64,000 nucleotides of DNA from Streptococcus himalayensis (GTDB lineage: Bacteria > Bacillota > Bacilli > Lactobacillales > Streptococcaceae), in NCBI RefSeq assembly GCF_001708305.1, contig NZ_CP016953.1, positions 2,003,501 to 2,067,500 on the forward strand, given 5' to 3'. The first letter of the stretch is position 1. Each line of letters opens with the position of its first letter. The notes under the pieces were generated by a model that did no database searches, was not told where the DNA came from, and worked only from the letters and a program-made list of their open reading frames with translations. The position numbers and the translations under genes are program-made. Positions 19,376 through 27,431 of the stretch are shown piece after piece.

Positions 19376-20644
19376 ATGAAAGAAAGTAAATACCAAATTA
19401 TTGTCAGCTATCTCAAGTCAGAAATTGAAAGCGGAACCTTCAAAAGAGGCAATAAAATCCCTTCTATTCGAGCTTTAAGTCAACAATTCCAGTGTAGCAA
19501 AGATACGGTTCAACGAGCTTTGATGGAGTTGAAACACCTCCACATGATTTACGCTATTCCAAATAGCGGCTACTATGTGCTAGAAGGTGATGAAGAAGCA
19601 GATGAGCTTCATTTAGAGCTTATCGACACCCCCAATCAGGCGTATGAAGATTTTAGACTCTGTGTCAATGAAACTCTTGTCGGACGGGAGCACTATCTAT
19701 TTAACTACTATCCTCAGCAAGAGGGACTATTGGAACTCCGCAAAGCCATTCAGCAACTCTTACTTGATTCCGCTATTTACTGCAAATTAGAGGATTTAGT
19801 CCTAACTGCTGGAACCCAGCAGGCTCTCTACATTCTCTCTCAGATTAATTTTCCAAATCAACAATCACAGATTTTAGTCGAGCAGCCCACCTACCATCGC
19901 ATGAATAGCCTCATCAAATCTCAGCAATTGCCCTATCGCACAATTGAACGAACGACAAAGGGCATCGACCTTAAGCAACTAGAGGATATTTTTAAAACGG
20001 GGCATGTCAAATTCTTCTACACTATCCCCCGCTTTCACTATCCTCTAGGCCACTCCTACAATCGACAAGAAAAAGAAGCCATTCTTCATTTAGCAAAGAC
20101 CTATCAGGTCTACATTGTCGAAGATGACTACCTAGCCGATTTCGATAACAAGCGAGAATTGCCTTTTCATTATCTGGATGAACATGAGCAAGTCATTTAT
20201 ATCAAGTCTTTCTCAACCAGCCTCTTTCCAGCCTTGCGAATTACAGCGCTCCTTCTGCCACCAGCAATTCGAGATGCCTTTATAGTCTATAAGAGTGCTG
20301 TGGACTACGATAGCAATCTCATCATGCAAAAATCTTTGGCTCTTTACATCAACAATTTGATGTTTGAAAAAAATCGTCTATCCCTTCTCCACCAACAGGA
20401 AAAGGAGCAGCTATTAGCAGAACAGCTGTTAAAACAAACGCCCCCTCCCTGTCCTGCGGTCATGAGCAGAGATGGTCTGATTTTAGAAATTCGAACGGCT
20501 AACTCCATCAGTGCCTTGAAGCACAGTCAACTGCCACTTGATTTTTTTGAGGATGCTTATTTGCACACCTGCCCCTATCGCTATGCTAAGATTTCCTACC
20601 AAGATTTGCCCGAGGCACTGACCCAGCTTCAAAACTATTTTTAA
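19376..20644 (+). CDS. MocR-type regulator: GntR winged helix fused to an aminotransferase-fold domain, PLP lysine absent
   Basis: A 422-residue protein. The N-terminal GntR helix-turn-helix (about 1-70) shows IPSIRALSQQFQCSKDTVQRAL. The rest is a class I aminotransferase fold with LTAGTQQALYIL near 140 and EDDYLADFD near 250. Family members have S-[FY]-S-K-[ST]-L-F-P-G-[LI]-R, where the Lys binds PLP; here it is SFSTSLFPALR, so Thr281 stands in for Lys. The gene follows bioY by 57 bases on the same strand. Either it binds a ligand without a Schiff base or the domain is degenerating. Target genes are unknown. Confidence 0.85.
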   Translation: MKESKYQIIVSYLKSEIESGTFKRGNKIPSIRALSQQFQCSKDTVQRALMELKHLHMIYAIPNSGYYVLEGDEEADELHLELIDTPNQAYEDFRLCVNETLVGREHYLFNYYPQQEGLLELRKAIQQLLLDSAIYCKLEDLVLTAGTQQALYILSQINFPNQQSQILVEQPTYHRMNSLIKSQQLPYRTIERTTKGIDLKQLEDIFKTGHVKFFYTIPRFHYPLGHSYNRQEKEAILHLAKTYQVYIVEDDYLADFDNKRELPFHYLDEHEQVIYIKSFSTSLFPALRITALLLPPAIRDAFIVYKSAVDYDSNLIMQKSLALYINNLMFEKNRLSLLHQQEKEQLLAEQLLKQTPPPCPAVMSRDGLILEIRTANSISALKHSQLPLDFFEDAYLHTCPYRYAKISYQDLPEALTQLQNYF

Positions 20645-20826
20645 TACTCGTCAGAAATCAAAGTTAGCAATTTTGCGACTTTCTCAGATATTTCCTATCT
20701 CTTTTTTATCACTGTCCTTTTCATTTACTGAAAAAGCATCCTATTTGATTGACTTAGCCCACTTCATTTTATAGCAAAAAATATATTTTTATATATGGAA
20801 TGACTGTTTTTGAAATTAAATGAGTA
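20645..20826. repeat. MITE-like repeat, copy A
   Basis: Begins ATACTCGTCAGAAATCAAAG and ends TGAAATTAAATGAGTAT, giving short inverted ends ATACTC/GAGTAT. It shares several blocks with copy B (20956-21147), including TTTTGCGACTTTCT near the left end, CATCCTATTTGATTGACTTA in the middle and TTTTTGAAATT near the right end. It lies between the regulator stop and its likely terminator. Confidence 0.65.
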
Positions 20827-20865
20827 TTCAAGAGTGGAAAGACAAGTATTTCAACAAACACAAAA

Positions 20866-20916
20866 ACGAACAATTGGCCCTTCTCTCCAAGAGAAACTTA
20901 CCATTGTTCGTTTTTT
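20866..20916 (+). terminator. Terminator downstream of the MocR-type gene
   Basis: CGAACAATTGG pairs with CCATTGTTCG (one bulge), followed by TTTTTT. It lies 220 bases past the gene because copy A of the repeat sits between. Confidence 0.65.
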
Positions 20917-20955
20917 AATGATCATCTCCAACATCCATCAAAGGAAAATAAATCA

Positions 20956-21147
20956 TACTCAATGAAGATTAGAAGTAGCATTTTTGCGACTTTCTTAAAT
21001 GGTTCGGACATAGATGACCTATTTTTTATGACTATCCTTTTTATCTGCTAACACATCATCCTATTTGATTGACTTAGTCTACTTTATTGTGTAGCAAAAA
21101 ATAAACAGATCTACTCCAAATGACTATTTTTGAAATTGCATGAGGAT
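20956..21147. repeat. MITE-like repeat, copy B
   Basis: Begins ATACTCAATGAAGATTAG and ends TTGAAATTGCATGAGGATA. Same internal blocks in the same order as copy A (20645-20826), with more divergence. No gene is present between 20645 and 21153. Confidence 0.6.
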
Positions 21148-21153
21148 ACATTC

Positions 21154-21831
21154 TTAGCGAGTGAGGGTGTAACTTTTCTCCATCAACTTCCAAACTTCCT
21201 GATCAGATAAGCGATCATTTAAGGGGACACTAATCCAATATTTTTTATTCATGTGATAGGCGGGATAGTAGCCCTCTTTTTTTAGAAGCACAGGAACAGC
21301 ATCGTGTTTCAGGGTCAACAGTTCAATTTTTCCTTCCTTTTGAGGATCTAGTTTCGCCCAGTCAATCGTCATCAAAACACCATACCACTTCTTGCTTTCT
21401 TGGTGGCGAAAAGCACCAGTAGGATAGGCTGTTTGGGCTCCTAAGCGTTCCCAAAGATACTCGAGTTGACCTTGATAGTGAATGGCTATCTGCTCCAGCA
21501 TTCGCTGGGTTTGTGGATAGAGAAAATTCTCCTGTTGAAAACAAGCGGCTCGAATCTCCAGCAAGATATTCATGACTTCTTCGCGTACATGTCCGATATA
21601 AGAGCCTGTGAGATGTGACACCCAAAAAGGGGCATAGGATTCCTTGGTTTCTGCGTCCAAAATCTCTACAGCTACTCCTCCATCTTGAATAGCAATAGAG
21701 AGTAAAAAATCTCCTGCTAAAACAGCCTTGGTCATCTCATAGCGATTTTCTTTCTTGTGAAATCCATATATTTCCAAGTTTTGTTCATGAATCTTATACC
21801 CTAGAAATAAGTCTTTTATCACGCTCCTCAT
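21154..21831 (-). CDS. MmcQ/YjbR-family (DUF419-like) protein with an N-terminal extension
   Basis: A 225-residue cytoplasmic protein. The C-terminal ~90 residues carry the YjbR pattern: GAFRHQESKKWYGVLMTIDW, an LLTLKHDAVPVLL strand-helix and the YPAYHMNKKYWISVPL motif. The N-terminal part (about 1-120) is unassigned by me. YjbR proteins are small DNA-binding-like folds of unknown role. The start overlaps the cutC stop by 4 bases, so the two are co-translated. Confidence 0.75.
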   Translation of the reverse strand: MRSVIKDLFLGYKIHEQNLEIYGFHKKENRYEMTKAVLAGDFLLSIAIQDGGVAVEILDAETKESYAPFWVSHLTGSYIGHVREEVMNILLEIRAACFQQENFLYPQTQRMLEQIAIHYQGQLEYLWERLGAQTAYPTGAFRHQESKKWYGVLMTIDWAKLDPQKEGKIELLTLKHDAVPVLLKKEGYYPAYHMNKKYWISVPLNDRLSDQEVWKLMEKSYTLTR

Positions 21832-22463
21832 TCAAAAACAATCCTCGTTCCATGGAGTTGATGAACTCCTAAGGCTTCAGAAATACTGTCTCGATTGTGG
21901 ATGGAAATCCCTCCACCCGGCAAGATTTCAATTCCACCATTGGCATGATGGATAAGACTTTTTAGCCAATCAAGATTATCTAAAATATCCGTGTCGGCAG
22001 AACCCCCATGCGTCAAAATCCGTGTCACTCCATGCTGGGCCAACCAATCCATCGCTGTAAACTGCTGATCTTTAGGCAAATGGTCAAAAGCCATGTGAAA
22101 GACTATTTCCATGCCTGTAGAAGCTACAAGTAGCTGCTCCAAGGCTGGTTTGTCAAGTTGCCCTTGCTCTGTCAACGCTCCAAAAACCACTCCCTGCGCA
22201 CCTAATTCCTGTGACAAACGAATGTCCTCAAGCATTTCTTCTAATTCCGCCTTGTCATAGACAAAATTCCCTCCTCGTGGTCGAATCATGACCATCACAC
22301 TAGCTTCGTAGCTAGCCGCCAAAGTCAATGCATCTTGTATCACTTCTCTTGTAGGCGTCGTACCCCCAACAGCTAAATGGTCACATAGTTCTACACGTCG
22401 AGCTCCAGCCTGTAAAGCTGACTCGAGTAGGGTTGTATTTTCTGAACAAAATTCAAATATCAT
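21828..22463 (-). CDS. cutC: CutC family TIM-barrel protein
   Basis: A 211-residue protein starting MIFEFCSENTTLLESALQAG, with ARRVELCDHLAVGGTTP near 20, VMIRPRGGNFVY near 58 and the C-terminal LPGGGISIHN motif near 180. CutC was named for copper homeostasis in E. coli, but the biochemical role is disputed. The start at 22463 has AAGGAG 6 bases upstream; the longer frame to 22496 does not. A minus-strand TATAAT at 22593-22598 is the probable -10. Confidence 0.9.
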   Translation of the reverse strand: MIFEFCSENTTLLESALQAGARRVELCDHLAVGGTTPTREVIQDALTLAASYEASVMVMIRPRGGNFVYDKAELEEMLEDIRLSQELGAQGVVFGALTEQGQLDKPALEQLLVASTGMEIVFHMAFDHLPKDQQFTAMDWLAQHGVTRILTHGGSADTDILDNLDWLKSLIHHANGGIEILPGGGISIHNRDSISEALGVHQLHGTRIVFE

Positions 22464-22592
22464 CGTTCGCTCCTTTATAAGTATTGGACAAACCATCGCA
22501 AACTAAGCATCCTGAACTCGAAAACGATTTTTTCAGACGCAAGCCCAATTTCTGGTTATCATTGATAAAGCATTGATAGCTCTTTTTCCTTT

Positions 22593-22598
22593 ATTATA
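22593..22598 (-). promoter_or_regulatory. -10 element upstream of cutC
   Basis: TATAAT in GTTATAATAAAGG on the minus strand; the leader to the ATG is about 125 bases. No clear -35. Confidence 0.45.
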
Positions 22599-22636
22599 AC
22601 ACAAAATTGAAGGAAGCACTGGCATTCGGCAACAGT

Positions 22637-22666
22637 AAAAAGGTTGGATTTCTGCCAACCTTTTTT
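22637..22666. terminator. Bidirectional terminator after the amino-acid-binding lipoprotein gene
   Basis: A-run, stem AAGGTTGG / CCAACCTT, 7-base loop, T-run. Confidence 0.88.
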
Positions 22667-22681
22667 GTTCTTACAAAGACT

Positions 22682-23485
22682 TTATTCTGGCTCGCTCAAT
22701 GCTGAAGCCTTTTCGAGATAGGTTTTATAGGTGCCGTCTTCCTTGACTTTTTTGACTACCTTATCAACCACTTCCTTCAGCTCCTTATTGCCCTTTTGCA
22801 TGGCAACAGCATTGGCATCACCTCCTGTTGCTTTCAAGGCTACCTTGGCAATCGCTAAATCCTTATTCTGTGCTGCATAGCTCAGAGCCACAGGCTCATC
22901 TAGGTTGACCGCATCCACCTTTCCAGTCTGCAATTCATTGATTGCTTCCCCCATGTTGGTCAAAGAGATTAGATGAGCCTTGGGCAATTGTTCCTTGACC
23001 ATGGTTTCAGGGATGGAACCTTTTTGGGCAGCCACGTCAACCCCCTCAAAGGATTCTAAATTTGCATACTTATTCACATCTTCCTTACGAACCAACAGGC
23101 TTATCTTCGTTTCGTAGTAGGATTCTGAAAAGTCAAACACGGCCTCTCTCTCCTCTGTCACAGCTAATCCTGAGATAGCTAGATCAGCCTTACCAGCCTG
23201 CAAACTCGTCAAAACATTATCAAAACTCATGGTTGAAATTTCTAGTTCGACCCCTAGTTCATCGGCAATTGCTTTTGCCAGGTCCATGTCTGCTCCTACT
23301 ACCTCATTTTTCCCATTGACCAAGGTCTGGAATTCAAAGGGAGCATAATCTGGACTGGTAGCTACCACTAATTTTCCTTTGGATTTAATGACATCAATCC
23401 CTGAACTTTTCGCCGAACCACAAGCAGTCAAACAAAGCGCTACTAGACCTGTTGCAATAAGTGCTATCCAATTTTTAAACTTCAT
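22682..23485 (-). CDS. Amino acid ABC transporter substrate-binding lipoprotein
   Basis: A 267-residue periplasmic-binding-protein-type lipoprotein. The signal peptide ends with lipobox LTAC-G, putting the lipidated Cys at 22. SBP family 3 motifs follow: LVVATSPDYAPFEF near 38, GADMDLAKAIADELG near 62, DLAISGLAVTEEREAVFDFS near 99. The start is the ATG at 23485 after AAGGAG; the frame to 23545 adds a tail with no function. The family covers polar and basic amino acids; it resembles pneumococcal AatB, but specificity cannot be fixed. No permease or ATPase gene is adjacent, so it must share a transporter encoded elsewhere. Confidence 0.88.
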   Translation of the reverse strand: MKFKNWIALIATGLVALCLTACGSAKSSGIDVIKSKGKLVVATSPDYAPFEFQTLVNGKNEVVGADMDLAKAIADELGVELEISTMSFDNVLTSLQAGKADLAISGLAVTEEREAVFDFSESYYETKISLLVRKEDVNKYANLESFEGVDVAAQKGSIPETMVKEQLPKAHLISLTNMGEAINELQTGKVDAVNLDEPVALSYAAQNKDLAIAKVALKATGGDANAVAMQKGNKELKEVVDKVVKKVKEDGTYKTYLEKASALSEPE

Positions 23486-23607
23486 AAATATACTCCTTTT
23501 TGTTTTTATATGTATAACCATACAACTATTTTCTGAAAATGTCAATATTTTTTCAATATTTGATTTTCAGTTATAAAAAATCCTCTTTTTGTTTTTTTAT
23601 ACAGACT

Positions 23608-23636
23608 ATCTTATGAAGTTTTGAAGCCTTTGTCAA
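23608..23636 (-). promoter_or_regulatory. Promoter of the amino-acid-binding protein gene
   Basis: Minus strand: consensus -35 TTGACA (23631-23636), 17-base spacer, -10 TAAGAT (23608-23613). The leader to the ATG is about 115 bases. Confidence 0.85.
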
Positions 23637-23710
23637 GTTTTTTTGTATAAAAAGTGACATTTTTTCTAAAAAATCACTTAAAATTGAGTTTTATTGGTTA
23701 TTTTTTGAAT

Positions 23711-23751
23711 AAAAAAAGCTTAGAGAACTATTTTGTTCGCTAAGCTAAAAA
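23711..23751 (-). terminator. Second terminator of the rplU-prp-rpmA transcript, cut off by the ISL3 element
   Basis: Stem AGCTTAG / CTAAGCT with the inner GAAC / GTTC pair, ending in Ts on the minus strand. It now lies on the far side of the insertion from rpmA. Confidence 0.6.
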
Positions 23752-23806
23752 GGCTCTATAATATCTGTAGTGGGTAAATCCACTGTGGAAATTATGGAGC
23801 CTTTTT
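23747..23806 (+). terminator. Hairpin terminator at the left end of the ISL3 element
   Basis: AAAAAGGCTC with ATAAT inside pairs with ATTAT and GAGCCTTTTT across a 30-base interior that contains a smaller TCCACTGTGGA palindrome. Confidence 0.6.
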
Positions 23807-23875
23807 CAGTGTAGAAAAAAAGTTCCATATGACCTATAATGAAAAGCGACAAAACTATCATTTAGAAAGAATCAT

Positions 23876-25184
23876 ATGGAACAACTAAATCTTATCACAA
23901 ATTTTCTCAAAATGAAAGACAAAAATATCACTATCACTAATGAATGTGACATGGGAACACACTTAGAACTCCACGGTCACTTGGATTACACAGCCCCTAA
24001 ATGCCCTTCCTGCAAGGGACAAATGGCTAAGTACGACTTCCAGAAAGCCTCTAAAATCCCCTACTTAGAAACTGCTGGCTACCCGCTACTTATCCGCCTT
24101 CGAAAGCGTCGTTTCAAGTGCAAGGAATGTGGGAAAATAGCGGTCGCTGAAACTCCTATTGTTAAGAAGAACCATCAAATCTCTGTCGCTGTCAACCAGA
24201 AAATCGCACAATTACTCATCGAAAAGCAAGCAATGACACATATCGCACACAGACTCTCCATTTCTACATCTACAGTTATTCGAAAACTCAATGAGTTTAA
24301 ATTTGAAACGGATTGGGCTAAGCTTCCAGAAGTCATGTCCTGGGATGAGTATGCCTTCAAGAAAGGGAAAATGAGCTTTATCGCTCAAGATTTTGACACA
24401 AATAACATCATCGCCATCCTTGATGGAAGAACGCAGGCGGTTATCCGAAATCACTTCCTACGATACCCTAGACAGGTCAGAAACCGCGTTAAATTCATCA
24501 CTATGGACATGTTTAGCCCTTACTATAAATTGGCTAAACCCTTCGCCCTCCAATTTCTAAGCTCAGGCTGAAACAGTCTATTCCCAGACTGTTTCACTTC
24601 CTTACGCTAAAATTGTTCTTGATCGCTTCCACATTGTGCAACATCTCAGCCGTGCTATGAACCGTGTCCGCATACAAATCATGAATCAATTCGATAGAAA
24701 ATCTCTTGAGTATCGAGCCTTGAAACGCTACTGGAAATTGATACAACAGGATAGCCGTAAACTCAGTGATAAGCGGTTCTATCGCCCTACTTTTCGCATG
24801 CATTTGACCAATAAGGAAATCTTAGACAAGCTCCTATCCTACTCAGATGAGTTACGACAACATTATGAACTCTATCAACTTCTTTTATTCCATTTCCAAG
24901 AGAGGAACTCAGAGCATTTCTTTGACCTAATTGAGCAAGAAATAGCCACTGTTAACCCTATTTTCCAGACGGTATTTAAGACGTTTCTAAAGGATAAGGA
25001 CAAGGTTTTAAACGCCTTGGAATTGCCTTATTCCAACGCTAAATTGGAAGCTACCAATAATCTTATCAAAGTCATTAAGCGTAATGCCTTTGGATTTCGG
25101 AACTTTGAAAACTTCAAAAAGCGGATTTTGATTGCCATCAACATCAAAAAAGAGAAGACCAATTTGGTCCTCTCTAGGTGTTAG
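23876..25184 (+). pseudogene. ISL3-family transposase interrupted by a ~55-bp insertion
   Basis: The first part (23876-24571) has the zinc-finger start (CPSCKGQM, CKECGK), the helix-turn-helix and the first catalytic region (SWDEYAFKKG). It reads into a foreign stretch after SPYYKLAK and stops. Normal sequence resumes at about 24597 with LPYAKIVLDRFHIVQHLSRAMN and continues to 25184, containing LPYSNAKLEATNNLIK with the last catalytic Glu. The intact protein would be about 418 residues. The inserted bases contain a perfect 10-bp hairpin (24570-24595). Confidence 0.85.
24570..24595 (+). repeat. Perfect 10-bp hairpin inside the transposase insertion
   Basis: GAAACAGTCT (24570-24579), loop ATTCCC, AGACTGTTTC (24586-24595). 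It lies in the stretch that breaks the ISL3 transposase frame. Confidence 0.8.
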
Positions 25185-25217
25185 CTGACATCTACCCACT
25201 ACAGTTGACAAAGAGCC

Positions 25218-25249
25218 AAAAACTCTTCCGAAATCTCGGAAGAGCTCTA
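25218..25249 (-). terminator. Terminator of rplU-prp-rpmA
   Basis: 9-bp stem CTCTTCCGA / TCGGAAGAG with a 4-base loop. On the minus strand it ends in five Ts that directly touch the ISL3 right end. Confidence 0.88.
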
Positions 25250-25269
25250 TTTTACGCTATTTTAACGTC

Positions 25270-25563
25270 TTATTTGGCGATAGGGTAAACAGATACTTGT
25301 TTCTTATCGCGACCTTTACGTTCAAAGCGTACTACGCCTTCAACTTTAGCGAACAATGTATCGTCGCCTCCGCGTCCTACGTTCACACCTGGATAAATGT
25401 GAGTACCGCGTTGACGGTAAAGGATTGATCCACCTGATACAGTTTGTCCATCCGCTGCTTTAGCTCCAAGACGTTTTGCTTGTGAATCACGTCCGTTTGA
25501 CGTAGAACCTCCACCTTTTTTGTGGGCGAATAGTTGCAAGTTAGCAAGATTCATTTTCAACAT
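25270..25563 (-). CDS. rpmA: Ribosomal protein bL27 with Prp-cleaved N-terminal leader
   Basis: A 97-residue precursor. It begins [12 protein letters not shown] followed by AHKKGGGS; Firmicute L27 is cut by Prp after the LQ-[FL]-F motif to expose the A-H-K-K end that reaches the peptidyl transferase centre. The body ([16 protein letters not shown] and the RQRGT motif) is standard L27. Start ATG has a GGAGG site 8 bases upstream. Last gene of a three-gene operon with the protease upstream. Confidence 0.97.
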   Translation of the reverse strand: MLKMNLANLQLFAHKKGGGSTSNGRDSQAKRLGAKAADGQTVSGGSILYRQRGTHIYPGVNVGRGGDDTLFAKVEGVVRFERKGRDKKQVSVYPIAK

Positions 25564-25579
25564 AATGTTTTCCTCCGTG

Positions 25580-25924
25580 TTAGTTTTCTGTGATAACTCT
25601 TGTTTGGACGAACTCCGAAGAGTCCTCCGATAAAGTTGCTAATCCCAAGAAAAATGATTCAAAAAATAATTGGGTCATTTCCCTTTGATGGCTCGGTAGA
25701 TCATCTGGAATTTCAATTCGCAAAAATCCACCTTCTTCTTCGTTTAATTCAAAGTTCAGTTCATAGCCTGCAAATTTCTCAATCGTATTGATAAAATTAA
25801 TGGCAAGCGTAGAAACTGATGCACACACGACATCAAAGCCGTATTCGCCACTTGCGGCGTGCCCAGTAATTTCTGCACTCCTCAGCTCGCCATCTTCGGC
25901 TCTCTCAAAGACTGCTTGTATCAT
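25580..25924 (-). CDS. prp: Ribosomal-processing cysteine protease Prp
   Basis: A 114-residue cysteine protease. His22 (TGHA) and Cys34 (DVVCASVS) stand at the same positions as the S. aureus Prp catalytic pair that I remember. It removes the N-terminal leader from bL27, an essential step in Firmicutes that lack a short L27. Encoded between rplU and rpmA, its universal place. GAGGTG site before the ATG. Confidence 0.96.
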   Translation of the reverse strand: MIQAVFERAEDGELRSAEITGHAASGEYGFDVVCASVSTLAINFINTIEKFAGYELNFELNEEEGGFLRIEIPDDLPSHQREMTQLFFESFFLGLATLSEDSSEFVQTRVITEN

Positions 25925-25940
25925 GTGTTCACCTCAAAAA

Positions 25941-26255
25941 TTAAGCGTTGATTGCGCTGATAACAACTTTTGTATATGGTTGACGGTGACCTTGTTTGCG
26001 GTGGCTACCTTTTTTAGGTTTATATTTGAAAGTAACAACTTTCTTTTGTTTTCCTTGTTTTTCAACAGTTCCAACAACAGTAGCACCAGCTACAAGTGGA
26101 GTTCCGACAACAGTGTTTTCACCACCAACAAGAACAACTTCGTTAAATGTAACTTCTTGACCTGCTTCAACGTTCAATTTTTCAACGTAGATAGCTTGAC
26201 CAACTTCAACTTTAACTTGTTTTCCGCCAGTTTTAATGATTGCGTATGTGCTCAT
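25941..26255 (-). CDS. rplU: Ribosomal protein bL21
   Basis: A 104-residue protein starting [20 protein letters not shown], with the C-terminal [19 protein letters not shown] that binds 23S rRNA. AGGAGGTG site. Heads the L21-Prp-L27 operon behind a structured leader. Confidence 0.98.
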   Translation of the reverse strand: MSTYAIIKTGGKQVKVEVGQAIYVEKLNVEAGQEVTFNEVVLVGGENTVVGTPLVAGATVVGTVEKQGKQKKVVTFKYKPKKGSHRKQGHRQPYTKVVISAINA

Positions 26256-26370
26256 TATGCACCTCCTATGATATTTTGGGTTTCCCCGTTTTTTGTGAAG
26301 ACTCGCCTAGCATCGTGGGACGAACCTCTTAAACGATGGTCGAGCGGTTGCACAGGCTGTGCATAGTCAA
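26256..26370 (-). ncRNA. L21 leader (autoregulatory 5' UTR of rplU)
   Basis: A ~115-base structured leader between the promoter and rplU. It shows a TGCACAG / CTGTGCA hairpin and a longer one pairing CATCGT with ACGATG and flanking CGCTC with GAG-rich sequence. Position and form fit the Firmicute L21 leader, thought to bind L21 and repress the operon. Confidence 0.8.
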
Positions 26371-26377
26371 CATTTTC

Positions 26378-26406
26378 ATTCTAGCATTCTTTTTTTAAAT
26401 TGACAA
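26378..26406 (-). promoter_or_regulatory. Promoter of the rplU operon
   Basis: Minus strand: -35 TTGTCA (26401-26406), 17-base spacer, -10 TAGAAT (26378-26383). Confidence 0.85.
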
Positions 26407-26494
26407 GTATTTACTATTATTTTTTGAAAAAATTTTAGCAGATAAACCACTTATTCCAAATAAACCCTTCTAGGATCAAACTCAGTCCTAACTC

Positions 26495-27424
26495 TTATTT
26501 AGTCACGATGGTCGTTAAATACTGATCAATGGCTTGCAGAGCTTCTAGGGTCTCTGTTTCGTTTAAAATATGCCTGCCTCCATCAATCACTTTTAAACTT
26601 GCATGAGGAATGGCTTGAACGGCACGTTCAGCACTGCTAACAGGAATAATCTCATCTTGGTTTCCTTGGATAATGAGTGCTTCAGCTGTCACCTTCATCA
26701 TTTCTTTGTAAATATCTGTCTCTAACAATTGCTCAAAATAGACTTTTCCTAAATTAGTACCCCGGTGGTTATAAATTTCAGGAATGCTGTCCTGCGTTGG
26801 AAACAGAGCTTTGGCATCATCAAACAACACAAAGGCTCCGTTTACGCTGACCAATCCTTTAATCTGAGGATTGTCAATCGCTGCTAGAGTGGAGACAACA
26901 CCGCCTTGACTATACCCCATCAAGACAAGATTTTCAACATCCACATAAGCTTCTTGACTAAACTGGTCAATAACAGCCTGAAGATCAGCTTGCTCTGTAA
27001 AGACAGACATCTCCAGCATACTTCCACCACTGCGGCTGTTAGGACTACCTCCTACAAAATCAAAGGCATAAACCAAATATCCTTTATGGGCCAAGAGTTC
27101 AGCATACGGTGCTACAAATTCTAGGGTATTGCCAAAGCCATGAGACAGGATAATCAAGGGCAGTTTCTTGCGTTGATAATTCTCTGGGGCAAACAATTTC
27201 CCGTAAATGTGATAAGCATCACGCGCAACTGTCTTTTCTTCTTCAACGATACGAAGACTGGGAGTGATTGAACCATTTGGGGGATTATGAACAGACGAAG
27301 AAGAACTGACTTGAGCGTTCGGTGTTTCTCTTTCAGTCTCAAATGGGGCTGTTTTCAGATAAAATAGACCACCCATCGCTACCAATACCACCAACAACAA
27401 GCTGAAAAAAATTTTCCGTTTCAT
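26495..27424 (-). CDS. Membrane-anchored alpha/beta hydrolase
   Basis: A 309-residue protein. An N-terminal signal anchor (about 5-24) is followed by a low-complexity linker rich in Ser, Asn and Pro. The hydrolase fold has ILSHGFGNT (oxyanion region), nucleophile elbow GYSQGG near 163, an Asp in GNQDEIIP near 258 and the catalytic His in DGGRHIL near 285. It probably faces the outside as an esterase or peptidase; the substrate is unknown. The ATG at 27424 follows TAGGAGAGC and lies 7 bases after the thiI stop, so it is in one operon with thiI. Confidence 0.85.
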   Translation of the reverse strand: MKRKIFFSLLLVVLVAMGGLFYLKTAPFETERETPNAQVSSSSSVHNPPNGSITPSLRIVEEEKTVARDAYHIYGKLFAPENYQRKKLPLIILSHGFGNTLEFVAPYAELLAHKGYLVYAFDFVGGSPNSRSGGSMLEMSVFTEQADLQAVIDQFSQEAYVDVENLVLMGYSQGGVVSTLAAIDNPQIKGLVSVNGAFVLFDDAKALFPTQDSIPEIYNHRGTNLGKVYFEQLLETDIYKEMMKVTAEALIIQGNQDEIIPVSSAERAVQAIPHASLKVIDGGRHILNETETLEALQAIDQYLTTIVTK

Positions 27425-27431
27425 AGCTCTC

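Larger units (their letters stand above)
23752..25217 (+). mobile_element. Degenerate ISL3-family (IS1167-like) element, 1466 bp
   Basis: The ends are 25-bp inverted repeats sharing GGCTCT at the tips and CTGTAGTGGGTA at the inner part (23752-23776 and 25193-25217). The transposase is broken. The left end folds into a hairpin with Ts (23747-23806), which would stop transcription entering the element. A clear 8-bp target duplication is not seen; both sides are A-rich (GCTAAAAA and AAAAACTC). It lies next to the rpmA terminator. Confidence 0.85.

Noticed and set aside
23876..25184. Programmed frameshift to make a full ISL3 transposase
   Set aside because: The frames are separated by about 55 foreign bases with a stop, not by a slip site; a decayed gene is simpler.
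25788..26366. A 192-residue plus-strand ORF across prp and rplU
   Set aside because: Antisense to two conserved genes and to the L21 leader; rich in Asn, Phe and Ser as expected for a shadow.
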